From Lichenicoccus sp965213775 (GTDB lineage: Bacteria; Pseudomonadota; Alphaproteobacteria; Acetobacterales; Acetobacteraceae): DNA of 64,000 nt. Of the stretch, positions 22,475 through 32,764 are shown in pieces. Below the pieces are notes generated by a model. It worked only from the letters and a program-made list of their open reading frames with translations, had not been told where the DNA came from and searched no databases. The stretch covers positions 620,001 to 684,000 of the forward strand of contig CBDCAC010000005.1 in the NCBI GenBank assembly GCA_965213775.1, read 5' to 3'. Each line of letters starts with the position of its first letter. The first letter of the stretch is position 1. The translations under genes and the position numbers were made by a program.

Positions 22475-22612
22475 TTACCGGTTCCGCAGGTTCACCTCGT
22501 CGTGGGAAACCGACTCACTTCCTACGACGGCGTTGCGAACGCGTTCGATCGGTATGCGCATGGACCAATCGTGGGGTGGTCCCCTGAGGCTGGCCAGCCT
22601 TCGCCTAATCAC
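22475..22612 (-). CDS. Possible 45-residue small ORF overlapping the exporter stop
   Basis: GTG at 22612 overlaps the stop of the upstream ABC exporter gene (GTGA), and the frame ends in TAA at 22475. The product is basic at first and then reads RIPIERVRNAVVGSESVS. No family was recognised. Composition is lower in GC than the exporter gene. Translation is supported only by the coupled overlap. Confidence 0.22.
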   Translation of the reverse strand: MIRRRLASLRGPPHDWSMRIPIERVRNAVVGSESVSHDEVNLRNR

Positions 22613-24405
22613 GGCGTGAACTGCAGCCGCGCCAGCCGCGCATACAGCCCGTCCTCGCGAACCAGCTCGGCATGGGTGCCGGTGGCGATGACGCGGCCCT
22701 GGTCCAGCACGATGATGCGGTCGGCGCGGCGAACCGTCGCCAGGCGATGCGCCACCACCAGCGTGGTGCGGTCGCTGGCGAGCCGGGTGAGCGCCTGCTG
22801 CACCGCGCGCTCGGACTCCGCATCCAGCGCGCTGGTCGCCTCGTCGAGCAGCAGGATCGGCGCGTCGCGCAGCACCGCACGCGCGATCGCGATGCGCTGG
22901 CGCTGGCCGCCGGACAGCCGCACGCCCTTCTCGCCGAGGAAGCTGTCATAGCCCTGCGGCAGGTCGTCGAGGAAATCGGCAGCCGCGGCCTCGGCGGCGG
23001 CGCGCACCTCGGCGTCGCTCGCCTCCGGGCGGCCGTAGCGTATGTTCTCACGCGCAGTCGTGCTGAAGATGACCGGGTCCTGGGACACCAGGCCGATGCG
23101 TCGCCGCAGCACCGACGGGTCGACCGACGCGATGTCGACGCCGTCGATCCGGATCATGCCTTCTTGCGGATCGTAGAAACGCAGCAGCAGCTGGAACAGG
23201 GTGGTCTTGCCCGCACCGGACGGGCCGACCAGGGCGGTGAACGCGCCCGCCGCGATAGCCAGATCGATGCCGTCCAGCGCCGGACAGTCGGGACGGGTCG
23301 GATAGCGGAAGCGCACCGCCTCGACGTCGATCCGGCAGGCCGGCAGGCGGGAACCGTGTGCGACTGCCGGGCCGGGCAGCGACGCCGGACGGGCCCGTGC
23401 GACGATCTCCGGCCGCGCGTGCAGCAGCTCCAGGATGCGGTCGGCCGCTCCGGCGGCGCGCTGCATCTCGCCCCACAGCTCGCTCATCGCTGAGGCCGAC
23501 GTGGCCAGCAGGACGGCGTAGAACACGAAGGCGGAGAGCGCGCCGCCGGTCAGCCGGCCCTCGATCACGTCGCGGCCGCCGATCCATAGGCTCAGCGTGA
23601 TCGCCCCGAAGCCGAGCAGGATGACCGCCAGGATCAGCGTCGCGCGGCTGCGCACGCGCAGCAAGGCGGTCGCCACCGACTGCTCCACCAGGGCGGCGAA
23701 GCGGCTGCGGTCGATCGCCTCGTGGGTGAAGGCCTGCACCGTGCGCAGGAAGCTGACGGTCTCCTCCGCGTAGCTGCTGAGGTCGCCGACGCGGTCCTGG
23801 GCCGCGCGCGACAGGCGCCGCTCGCGCCGGCCGAACCCGATCACCGGCGCCAGCACCAGCGGCACCACCAGGAAGATGATGCAGGCGAGCTTGGGGCTGG
23901 TGACGATCAGCATCGCAAACGCGCCGATCAGCATCAGCAGGTTGCGTATCCACTGCGACACCGCCGAGCCGATCAGCGCCTGCAGCACCGAGACGTCGGC
24001 GGTGAGCCGGGTCAGGATGTCGCCGGTGCGCGCGTGCTCGAAGAAGCTCGGGGAGAGCGAGAGGATGCGCTCGAACGCGTCGCGCCTGATGTCGGCCGCG
24101 ACCCGCTCGCCGAGCCAGGAGACCAGGAAGAAGCGGATGCAGGTTGCCGTCGCCAGCGCCGCGACGATCGCCGCCATCGCCAGCGCCGCCCGGTCGAGCT
24201 GGCCCAGGCTGCGCTGGCCGAAGCCGCCATCGATCAGGTGGCGCAAGCCCTGGCCGAGCCCGAGCACGAGGCCGGACGCGCTCAGCAGCGCCAGCGACGC
24301 ACCCAGGACCCGCCAGCCATAGGGCCGCAGGTAGCGGAACAGCAGGCTCAGCGAGCCCAGCCGCCGCAGGCGCGAGGCAGGCGAGGCGGCCGGCGCAGGC
24401 GTCAC
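22609..24405 (-). CDS. ABC exporter, fused membrane and ATPase domains (MsbA/MDR-like)
   Basis: 598 residues from GTG 24405. The N-terminal half (to about residue 325) has six membrane segments of an exporter domain; the second half is a nucleotide-binding domain with Walker A GPSGAGKT, signature LSGGQRQ and Walker B LLLDEATSALD. The form is a homodimeric half-transporter exporting lipids, drugs or peptides. Its start overlaps the Rieske-AIF stop by 4 bases (GTGA), so the two are coupled. The substrate cannot be deduced; it is too general to call MsbA. Confidence 0.92.
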   Translation of the reverse strand: MTPAPAASPASRLRRLGSLSLLFRYLRPYGWRVLGASLALLSASGLVLGLGQGLRHLIDGGFGQRSLGQLDRAALAMAAIVAALATATCIRFFLVSWLGERVAADIRRDAFERILSLSPSFFEHARTGDILTRLTADVSVLQALIGSAVSQWIRNLLMLIGAFAMLIVTSPKLACIIFLVVPLVLAPVIGFGRRERRLSRAAQDRVGDLSSYAEETVSFLRTVQAFTHEAIDRSRFAALVEQSVATALLRVRSRATLILAVILLGFGAITLSLWIGGRDVIEGRLTGGALSAFVFYAVLLATSASAMSELWGEMQRAAGAADRILELLHARPEIVARARPASLPGPAVAHGSRLPACRIDVEAVRFRYPTRPDCPALDGIDLAIAAGAFTALVGPSGAGKTTLFQLLLRFYDPQEGMIRIDGVDIASVDPSVLRRRIGLVSQDPVIFSTTARENIRYGRPEASDAEVRAAAEAAAADFLDDLPQGYDSFLGEKGVRLSGGQRQRIAIARAVLRDAPILLLDEATSALDAESERAVQQALTRLASDRTTLVVAHRLATVRRADRIIVLDQGRVIATGTHAELVREDGLYARLARLQFTP

Positions 24406-25907
24406 CCGGCACCCCCGTCCGCGAAGCGCTGCCGGGTGATCAGCGCCGCGGTCTCGGCCTCCCGGCCGCAGGCGACGATGCCGACGATCTCGTCGTGGCG
24501 GATCAGGCGCGCGAGGAAGTCGCCGGCCTCGAGGTCGCCCTCGACGTCTACCCGGTCCAGCTCCTGCGAGAGCCCGAAATACTCGTAGCGCTTGCCGTAA
24601 TGGTAGGTCCAGAAGAACGGCGGCTGCTCCAGCCGCGCGATCCGCCCGAGCATGCCGGCAGCCGCGATGCGCGCCTGCTGCTGGGCGACGCGCCAGTGCT
24701 CCACCCGGACCTGCTCGTGGGCGCCGATCGGGAAGCGCGCGACGTCGCCGGCGGCGAAGATGCCGGGGGCCGCCCGCATCGACGCGTCCACGATGATCCC
24801 GCCATCCTCGGTCGTGCGCAGGCCGGTCGCGAACCCGCTCGCCGGCGCGATGCCGAGGCCGACCAGCACCAGGGTGGCCGGCAGGCGCTGCCCGTCATCC
24901 AGCACCACCCCCGAGACCGCCGGGTCGCCCTCGATGCCCGCCAGCCTGCGTCCGCCGAGGAAGCGCACCCCGTGGCCCTCGTGCAGGCGCCGGAACATGG
25001 CGCCGATGCGGCTGCCGAACTGGGCCCTGAACGGAACCTCGTCGGGCGACACCACGGTGGTCGGGATCTGCCGCTCGCGCAGCGCCGAGGCCGCCTCCAG
25101 GCCGATGAAGCTCGCGCCGGCGATCACCACGTGGGTCGCGTCGCCCGCGATGCGGTCCAGGATCGCCGTCGCGTCCTCGCGGGAGCGCAGGGTGTGGACG
25201 CCGGGCCGGTCGCCTCCCGGGACCGGCAGCGGCCGCGGCGTGCCGCCGGTGGCGATCAGCATCTGGTGGTAGTCGAGGAACCGGCCGCCGCGCAGCGACA
25301 GCCGCCGCGCGTCCCGGTCGAGGCCGACTGCCTCGTCGTGCAGGCGCTCGATCCGGTGCGCGCGATAGAACGCCGCCTCCCGCAGCGGCGTGGCCTGGTC
25401 CGGCGGCATGGCGCCCTGCAGCACGAACTTGCTGAGCGCCGTGCGGTCGTAGGGATCCCCCGGCTCGGCGCCCAGCAGCACCACCCGCCCGGAGAAGCCG
25501 AACTCGCGCAGCGCGCAGGCGGCGGCGGTTCCGGCGGCGCCGGCGCCGACGATCAGCATGCAGCGCGTGTCATCGTCGTCCTGGTGCTGCGGTAGCGGCG
25601 CGACGGCCTCGATGGAGACCATCACGCGGCCATCCTCGACCAGCACCGGATAGCGCGTCAGCGGATCGAGCGCCGGCGGTTCCAGCAGCGCGCCGGTGCA
25701 TATCTCGAAGCTCGCCTTGTGCCACGGGCAGACGATGCGCCCGTCGCAGATCGCACCCTCGCCGAGCGGCGCGCCGGCATGCGGGCACGCGGCACCGTAG
25801 GCGTGGACCAGCTCGCCGTCGCGCACCAGCAGGATCTTGGTGTCGCCGATCTCGACGGTGCGCCCCTCGCCCTGGGCGAGGCTCGCGAGCGTTGCCACCT
25901 GATGCAT
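24402..25907 (-). CDS. Rieske [2Fe-2S] protein fused to FAD/NAD(P)-dependent oxidoreductase (AIF-like)
   Basis: 501 residues. Residues 1-105 are a Rieske domain with ligands Cys41-x-His43 and Cys60-x-x-His63. Then come an FAD-binding fold starting LIVGAGAAG near residue 118 and an NAD-binding fold starting VVIAGASFIGLEAA near residue 265. A C-terminal domain like that of AIF-type ferredoxin reductases closes the chain. It probably passes electrons from NAD(P)H through FAD to the Rieske centre or a partner, but the acceptor is unknown. It is the first gene of a two-gene unit with the ABC exporter. Confidence 0.93.
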   Translation of the reverse strand: MHQVATLASLAQGEGRTVEIGDTKILLVRDGELVHAYGAACPHAGAPLGEGAICDGRIVCPWHKASFEICTGALLEPPALDPLTRYPVLVEDGRVMVSIEAVAPLPQHQDDDDTRCMLIVGAGAAGTAAACALREFGFSGRVVLLGAEPGDPYDRTALSKFVLQGAMPPDQATPLREAAFYRAHRIERLHDEAVGLDRDARRLSLRGGRFLDYHQMLIATGGTPRPLPVPGGDRPGVHTLRSREDATAILDRIAGDATHVVIAGASFIGLEAASALRERQIPTTVVSPDEVPFRAQFGSRIGAMFRRLHEGHGVRFLGGRRLAGIEGDPAVSGVVLDDGQRLPATLVLVGLGIAPASGFATGLRTTEDGGIIVDASMRAAPGIFAAGDVARFPIGAHEQVRVEHWRVAQQQARIAAAGMLGRIARLEQPPFFWTYHYGKRYEYFGLSQELDRVDVEGDLEAGDFLARLIRHDEIVGIVACGREAETAALITRQRFADGGAG

Positions 25908-26096
25908 CCGGTTCCTCCTGTGCCTGGGCCGAACGCCTTGAACGCCGCTGCGGCGCCGGAGATGTGCAGCCGACGCGAGACAGCTGCCATGCCGGTCCCG
26001 GCGATCCGCGGCGATACCCTAGGAAGGCCGCGCCGGCCGCGTTAAGAACACGCGGCGGTAGGCGCTTGGCGGCCTCGCCGGCAGAGAGGATGCCCG

Positions 26097-26567
26097 ATGC
26101 GGACCTGGATGATCGCGACGACATGCATCGCCGCGGGCGGTCTCGCGCTGGTCGCGGTGCCGGCCCGCTCGCAGCTGCTGGACAGCCTCAGGGGCGCGGC
26201 CGGCTCCGGATCGGGCGGCGGTGCGGGCGGCCCCGGGGGCGGCCTCGCTAGCGGCCTCGGCAGCGGACTGGGCGGCATGTCGACGCCGTCGGTCGGCTCG
26301 GCGAGCACCGGCAACCTCGCCGGGGTGCTGCGCTACTGCGTGCGCAACAATTATCTCGGCGGCACCGGCGCCTCCTCGGTGGAGAGCGGGCTGGTCGGCA
26401 AGCTGGGGCCGGGTGCGACCTCGAGCCGCCAGTTCACCTCGGGCGACCAGGGCACGCTGCAGACCGGCGGCGGCCAGAGCACGAGCCTGGGCGGAGGCGG
26501 GCTGAAGGCGAAGCTGACCCACAAGGTGTGCGGCCAGGTGCTGCAGCACGCCCGCTCGCTGATGTAG
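26097..26567 (+). CDS. Exported DUF2501 protein (YjjA-like)
   Basis: 156 residues with an N-terminal signal peptide probably cleaved after VPARS near residue 25, a Gly/Ser-rich linker (residues 33-68) and a C-terminal region with LAGVLRYCVRNNYL and KVCGQVL, the two cysteines and layout of DUF2501. GAGAGGATG leads into the start. Role unknown; a periplasmic protein with one disulfide is likely. Confidence 0.8.
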   Translation: MRTWMIATTCIAAGGLALVAVPARSQLLDSLRGAAGSGSGGGAGGPGGGLASGLGSGLGGMSTPSVGSASTGNLAGVLRYCVRNNYLGGTGASSVESGLVGKLGPGATSSRQFTSGDQGTLQTGGGQSTSLGGGGLKAKLTHKVCGQVLQHARSLM

Positions 26568-26666
26568 ACGGACGCGGCCGGCCGCAACGAGGCGTCGCCC
26601 GGAGCGTCTGGCCGATGCGGCGCGGGCGGGCTAGCCTGCCTCGACATCGGGGGCGGGGGCGGGGCG

Positions 26667-28847
<2,181 letters not shown>

Positions 28848-28953
28848 GCGGCGGAGGACCGACCGGCGCGGCCTTGCGCGGGCGCGGGCACGCCGCCTAG
28901 TAACCGCGGACCGGCCGCCTCGCGGGCGACGCCGCCGTAAGCGGGAGGGCGCG

Positions 28954-29574
28954 ATGTTTTCCGGGATCATAGAGAGCTTGGGACGGGTGCGCGCGATCGA
29001 GCCGGGCGACCGGGCGATGCGGATCGTGCTGGAGACCGGCCTGCGCGGCCTGGCGCTGGGCGAGAGCGTTTCGGTGAACGGGGTCTGCCTCACCGTCACC
29101 GATTTCGATCCGGCCGGCGTCGCCGCGTTCTTCGTCAGCCCCGAGACGCTCGACCGCTCCAGCCTCGGCGCGCTGCGGGAGCAGTCGCGGGTCAACCTGG
29201 AACGCGCGGTGACGCCCTCGACCCGGCTGTCGGGCCACATCGTCCAGGGCCATGTGGACGGGGTGGCCAGGCTGGTCTCGGTCGAACAGGTAGGCGAGGC
29301 GGGCGGTGCTGCATGGTCGCTGGTGCTCGAGCTGCCCGACGCGCTGCGGCGCTACTGCGTCGAGAAGGGCTCGATCACGCTGGACGGCATCAGCCTGACC
29401 CTGAATGCGATACGACCCGCCGCCGCCGCCGGACGGTTCGAGATCGCGCTGATGATCATCCCGCACAGCTGGAACCATACCAACCTCGGCACCCTCGCAC
29501 CCGGCGCCGTCCTCAACGTCGAGGTCGACGTCATCGCCAAGTACGTCGAGCAGCTATGTCGGCCTGCGGGCTGA
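28954..29574 (+). CDS. ribE: Riboflavin synthase, alpha subunit
   Basis: 206 residues made of two lumazine-binding repeats: MFSGIIE start, GESVSVNGVCLTV in repeat 1 and GSITLDGISLTLN in repeat 2. It converts two 6,7-dimethyl-8-ribityllumazine to riboflavin. GGGAGGG precedes the ATG. It is not next to other rib genes here, and no FMN riboswitch was seen upstream. It converges on the broken luciferase-like gene. Confidence 0.95.
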   Translation: MFSGIIESLGRVRAIEPGDRAMRIVLETGLRGLALGESVSVNGVCLTVTDFDPAGVAAFFVSPETLDRSSLGALREQSRVNLERAVTPSTRLSGHIVQGHVDGVARLVSVEQVGEAGGAAWSLVLELPDALRRYCVEKGSITLDGISLTLNAIRPAAAAGRFEIALMIIPHSWNHTNLGTLAPGAVLNVEVDVIAKYVEQLCRPAG

Positions 29575-29653
29575 ACCGCGGCCGGACCTGCGGCCCCCGA
29601 GGCGGTCCAGCTCCCGCCGACCAGCCGCTGCGCCTGGATGAGCGGCGGCGAGC

Positions 29654-30468
29654 TCAGGCCAGCTGTCGCGCGTAGGCCTCCGCGACGATCGAGAACGAGC
29701 GGCGGCGCGCGTCGTGGTCGTGGATCTGCGCGCCGATCAGCAGCTCGTCCGGCCGGTGGCGCTCGATCAGCCGATCGAGCCCGGCATGCACGGCATTCGG
29801 GCCTCCGACCACCGCCGCCGACAGGGCGTTCGACACCAGGGCCGTTTCCATCGGGGTCCAGAGCGCGTCCATGTTCTCCACCGGAGGCCTCAGCGTCCCC
29901 GGCGTGCCGCGGCGAAGCATCAGGAACTGCTGCTGTGCGGAGGTGAACAGACGCTGCGCCTCGCGGTCGCTGGCGGCGGCGACCACGTTCAACCCGAGCA
30001 TGACCGTGGGCCGCGGATTGACCTCGGAGGGCTGATAGCGGGCGCGATAGAGCCTGATCGCCTGCTCCATCAGCTCCGGCGCGAAATGTGCGGCAAAGGC
30101 GAACGGCAGACCGAGCATGGCGGCGAGCTGCGCGCTGTACAGGCTCGAACCGAGCAGCCAGATCGGCACGTCCAGGTCCTCGCCGGGCACCGCGCGCACG
30201 GCCTGCCCCGCCGGAGGCCGGAAATAGGACTGCAGCTCGACGACGTCGTGCGGGAACCGCTCGGCATCCGACGGGTCGCGTCGCAGCGCCGTCATACGGC
30301 GGTCGCGGCCGATGCCACGCCCGGCATGTTGTGATGCTCGGCGAGCCAGTAGCGCCGGAAGCCGAGCCTCTCCGCGTGACGCGCGAGATCGATCGTGTTG
30401 CGGAGTGCCTGGGCAGCGTCGCCGCCTTCGATGATCGGCGAGAGATCCAAGACGGAGAGTGGGATCAT
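29654..30468 (-). pseudogene. LLM-class flavin-dependent oxidoreductase, broken by internal deletion and frameshift
   Basis: The N-terminal 58 codons (30468 to stop 30292, MIPLSVLDLSP...GVASAATAV) and C-terminal 213 codons (30295 to 29654, starting MTALRRDPSDAERF) are the two ends of one luciferase-like monooxygenase of about 330 residues. About 55-60 residues between them, which in intact homologues carry VxxGAGGIMLPNH-type barrel strands and the LGRAPG motif, are missing, and the join is out of frame. The two pieces overlap as ATGA, so both could be translated by coupling. The FMN barrel would be incomplete, so a non-functional product is most likely. Confidence 0.8.
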
Positions 30469-30607
30469 GGCTGGGAGATGGGCATGCCGGGCATCCGTGC
30501 CAAGCGCTCCAGCCCGTGGACGAGGCGACGTCGTGCGCGCGGCCCCCGACGGTGCGGCATCCCGGGCCCGTTGTTCCGAGGCCGCGGCGGCTGGCCTCGC
30601 GACATGG

Positions 30608-30964
30608 TGGTGCGGACGGCGGGACTCGAACCCGCACTCCCTGGGGATGCAGATTTTCATGCCACTTCGGCTTTCGCCGCCGCCCGGGCGACCATGCCGT
30701 GCGGCCTGATCCCCGGCGTTCGTGGTCTGGACTATCCCTTCGCCGTCTCCCGGATCACGCTCCCGGGGCTTAGGCGCCGCCCGTCTAGTCTCTACACCTT
30801 CCGCCGCGTGCCGGTGGAACTGTCACCGATGCGGGGCTTGGCTCGGGATCGGCCTGGGCCTCGCGGCCGTTAGCGTTCCCCGAATTTGAGCGGTTCTACT
30901 CCGGGGATTTCTCCCCGGGCACTCCGATGAAGTCTGCTGCGTCTACCGGTTTCGCCACGTCCGC
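30608..30964 (-). tRNA. tRNA-Leu (UAA) interrupted by a group I intron
   Basis: 5' exon 30964-30930 (35 nt) and 3' exon 30657-30608 (50 nt, CCA included). Acceptor GCGGACG pairs with CGTCCGC; the D arm is GCG...CGC with GGTAGA; anticodon stem GCAGA/TCTGC encloses CTT|AAAA once the intron is removed, giving anticodon UAA. The long variable arm (TCCC-CA-GGGA) is class II, as in leucine tRNA, and the T arm is GCGGG-TTCGAGT-CCCGC. A second CCA follows immediately (30607-30605). The intron lies between U34 and A35. Confidence 0.93.
30658..30929 (-). ncRNA. Group I (IC3-like) self-splicing intron in tRNA-Leu
   Basis: 272 nt without an ORF. The catalytic core matches the tRNA introns of cyanobacteria and Azoarcus: CTCAAATTCGG (P4 side), GAGCCAAGC (30844-30836), GTGTAGAGACTAGAC (30797-30783, P3/P7) and GGATAGTCCAGACC near 30739-30726. 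The last base is G (30658), the conserved omega G. The 5' exon end ACUU can pair with GAGU inside the intron, giving the usual U-G at the splice site. Self-splicing is inferred. Confidence 0.9.
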
Positions 30965-31083
30965 CTGCCGCCCCCGCGTGCCATCGTCGGCATGTGTCGC
31001 ACGAGCCTGCAGCGGCGTGATAGACGGATCAGGGCCGCCTGGCTAGCGGATCGGCCCGATCGCGCGCCGCCGCCGCGTCGGCG

Positions 31084-31809
31084 TCATCCGATTCGCAGCA
31101 GCGCCGGGCCGTGCAGCCTGAGCCAGGCTTCCGCGCGGACCCGATGCGGCGTCAGGCGCGCCACCTCGCTCCAGAACTTCGCGCCGTGGTCGAGATGGCG
31201 CAGATGCGCCAGCTCGTGTGCGACCACGTAGTGCTGGATTTCCGGCGGCGCCATCACGAGGCGCCAGCTGAACATCACCACGCCGTCCGACGAGCAGCTG
31301 CCCCACCGGCTGCTGGTATCCTTGATCACCAGGCGCTTCGGTCGCAGCTCGAAGGCTCTCGCGAGGCGTTGCGCGCACAGCCCCAACGTGACGCGTGCCT
31401 CGCGGCGCAGGAAGTCCAGCACGCGCCGCGCCAGGAAGGGGCGCTCGCCGCTGACCCTGATCTCGCCGGCCTCCGCCCAGACCCCCCGCCGGGCATCCGG
31501 TGCGGCGCGGATGACGTGCGGCACGCCGCTCAGCGCGACGCTCTCGCCCGCTTCCAGCGCCACCTGTCCCGGCAAGGCGGCGAGCTTGCCGGCGACCCAG
31601 TCCGCATGCGTCCGAAGCAGCTCCAGCCCGGCCTCGCGCGCAGTGCGCGGCGGCAAGGTCACCACGACGGCGCCGGCGCGGGCATCGATGCGCAGCGAGA
31701 TGCGTCGCGCCTGGCCGGAGCGGCGCCACCGGATCGGCGTCTCCCCGGAGGAAAGCAGCAGCATCTCGTGCAGCGGCAGCGTGAGCGGCGGCAGCGCGGG
31801 CGCCGGCAT
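31084..31809 (-). CDS. YgjP/SprT-like zinc metalloprotease (DUF45, M48-related)
   Basis: 241 residues from the ATG at 31809, preceded by GGCAGG; the frame is open to 31875 but that would overlap the ycgN-like gene. The zinc motif HELAHLRHLDHGAKFW near the C end supplies two His, the catalytic Glu and a third ligand; KDTSSRWGSCSS precedes it, as in the YgjP family. Cytosolic, no signal peptide. The biological substrate of this family is poorly known. It ends 119 bases before tRNA-Leu on the same strand. Confidence 0.9.
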   Translation of the reverse strand: MPAPALPPLTLPLHEMLLLSSGETPIRWRRSGQARRISLRIDARAGAVVVTLPPRTAREAGLELLRTHADWVAGKLAALPGQVALEAGESVALSGVPHVIRAAPDARRGVWAEAGEIRVSGERPFLARRVLDFLRREARVTLGLCAQRLARAFELRPKRLVIKDTSSRWGSCSSDGVVMFSWRLVMAPPEIQHYVVAHELAHLRHLDHGAKFWSEVARLTPHRVRAEAWLRLHGPALLRIG

Positions 31810-31832
31810 CCTGCCGCGCCGCGCCGTCCGGC

Positions 31833-32354
31833 TCACCGCTCCGCTCCATCCGGCGGCGCCGGCCGCTTGCCGCATGGCGGGGTGCGGACTGCCGGACGAG
31901 CCGCCCGCGGGGTGCGTCCGGGCCAGTCCACCACGTGATGCTCCAGCGGGCCGGCGACGCGCTCATCCACCACCCGGCCTTGGGCCGATATCCCGGCCTC
32001 GTGCACAGTCTCCCGCCTGCCGGAGACCAGCGGGTGCCACCAGGCGAGGCCGCGACCCTCGTCCAGCCGCCGGTAGGCGCAGCTCGGCGGCAGCCAGTCG
32101 ATCTCGGCCAGCGAGGCGGCGCTCAGCTGCACGCAGTCCGGCACCTTGCGCTGCCGGCGCTCGTAGTCCGAGCAGGCGCAGCTCTGCATGTCCAACAGGC
32201 GACAGGCCACATTGGTGTAGAGGACCGCGTCGGTGTCCTCCTCGCGCAGCTTGTGCAGGCAGCAGCGGCCGCAGCCGTCGCACAGCGACTCCCACTCCGC
32301 CTTCGTCATCTCGTCGAGGCGCTTGCTCTTCCAAAACGGGACGGGTGTCGGCAT
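31833..32354 (-). CDS. YcgN family cysteine-cluster protein
   Basis: 173 residues from the ATG at 32354. Conserved cysteines sit in CDGCGRCC (about residues 25-32), CRLLDMQSCACSDY and CVQLS, as in YcgN/UPF0260 proteins thought to bind a metal or Fe-S cluster. The family part ends near LVSGRRETVHEAGIS; the last 30 residues are a variable Pro/Arg tail. It is 23 bases before the YgjP-like gene and 47 after the mini-permease, in the same direction. Confidence 0.9.
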   Translation of the reverse strand: MPTPVPFWKSKRLDEMTKAEWESLCDGCGRCCLHKLREEDTDAVLYTNVACRLLDMQSCACSDYERRQRKVPDCVQLSAASLAEIDWLPPSCAYRRLDEGRGLAWWHPLVSGRRETVHEAGISAQGRVVDERVAGPLEHHVVDWPGRTPRAARPAVRTPPCGKRPAPPDGAER

Positions 32355-32401
32355 GGCGTCAGGATAAGGGACCGCGCGCTTGCGCGGAAGATGAACCCGG
32401 C

Positions 32402-32740
32402 TCAGAACCGCCGATGCCAGCCCAGGCTGCCGGCGAACATGAACAGGGCCGCCAGCAGCAGGCTGGCGAGCAGCGAAGGGCCGAGCTGCGGCAGCCAGAG
32501 CCAGCGCAGGCGGTCCAGCCGTCCGGCGCCGAGGCCGGCTGCCGCCCGCGCCTGATGTCGCTGCAGCCGCGTCACGGCCAGCAGCGGCGGCAGCAGGATC
32601 ACCGGCGCGGCCAGCGCCACGCGCCACATCAGCGCGCCCACGCGCCCGAACGGGCCGCAGAGCGTGCCCGGCAATAGCAGCGCGGCAGCAGCCCCCGGCA
32701 GCAGCAGCAGCAGCGGCAGCCGACTTGCCGGCCGGTTCAT
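32402..32740 (-). CDS. Miniature ABC-permease-like protein (112 aa)
   Basis: 112 residues, about three hydrophobic segments (near 8-30, 38-58 and 86-106). The stretch ARAAAGLGAGRLDRLRWLWLPQLGPSLL looks like the EAA loop of binding-protein-dependent permeases, the contact site for the ATPase, followed by a final membrane helix. Normal permeases have about 260 residues and six segments; here the start and the end are kept and the middle is absent. There is no room for a missing piece between neighbours. It lies 24 bases after the solute-binding gene. Either an in-frame deletion remnant or a reduced but used protein. Confidence 0.6.
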   Translation of the reverse strand: MNRPASRLPLLLLLPGAAAALLLPGTLCGPFGRVGALMWRVALAAPVILLPPLLAVTRLQRHQARAAAGLGAGRLDRLRWLWLPQLGPSLLASLLLAALFMFAGSLGWHRRF

Positions 32741-32764
32741 CGCGGCCGGTTCATCGCGACCGGC

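Noticed and set aside
22480..22500. Similarity of CCGCAGGTTCACCT to the 3' end of eukaryotic small-subunit rRNA
   Set aside because: Only about 15 bases match and the flanks do not, so chance resemblance.
24144..25595. A 483-codon plus-strand frame opposite the Rieske-AIF gene
   Set aside because: Antisense to a gene with complete Rieske and nucleotide-binding motifs.
30292..30660. A 122-codon minus-strand frame starting in tRNA-Leu
   Set aside because: Its first 64 codons are tRNA and intergenic sequence; only the part from 30468 belongs to the broken LLM gene.
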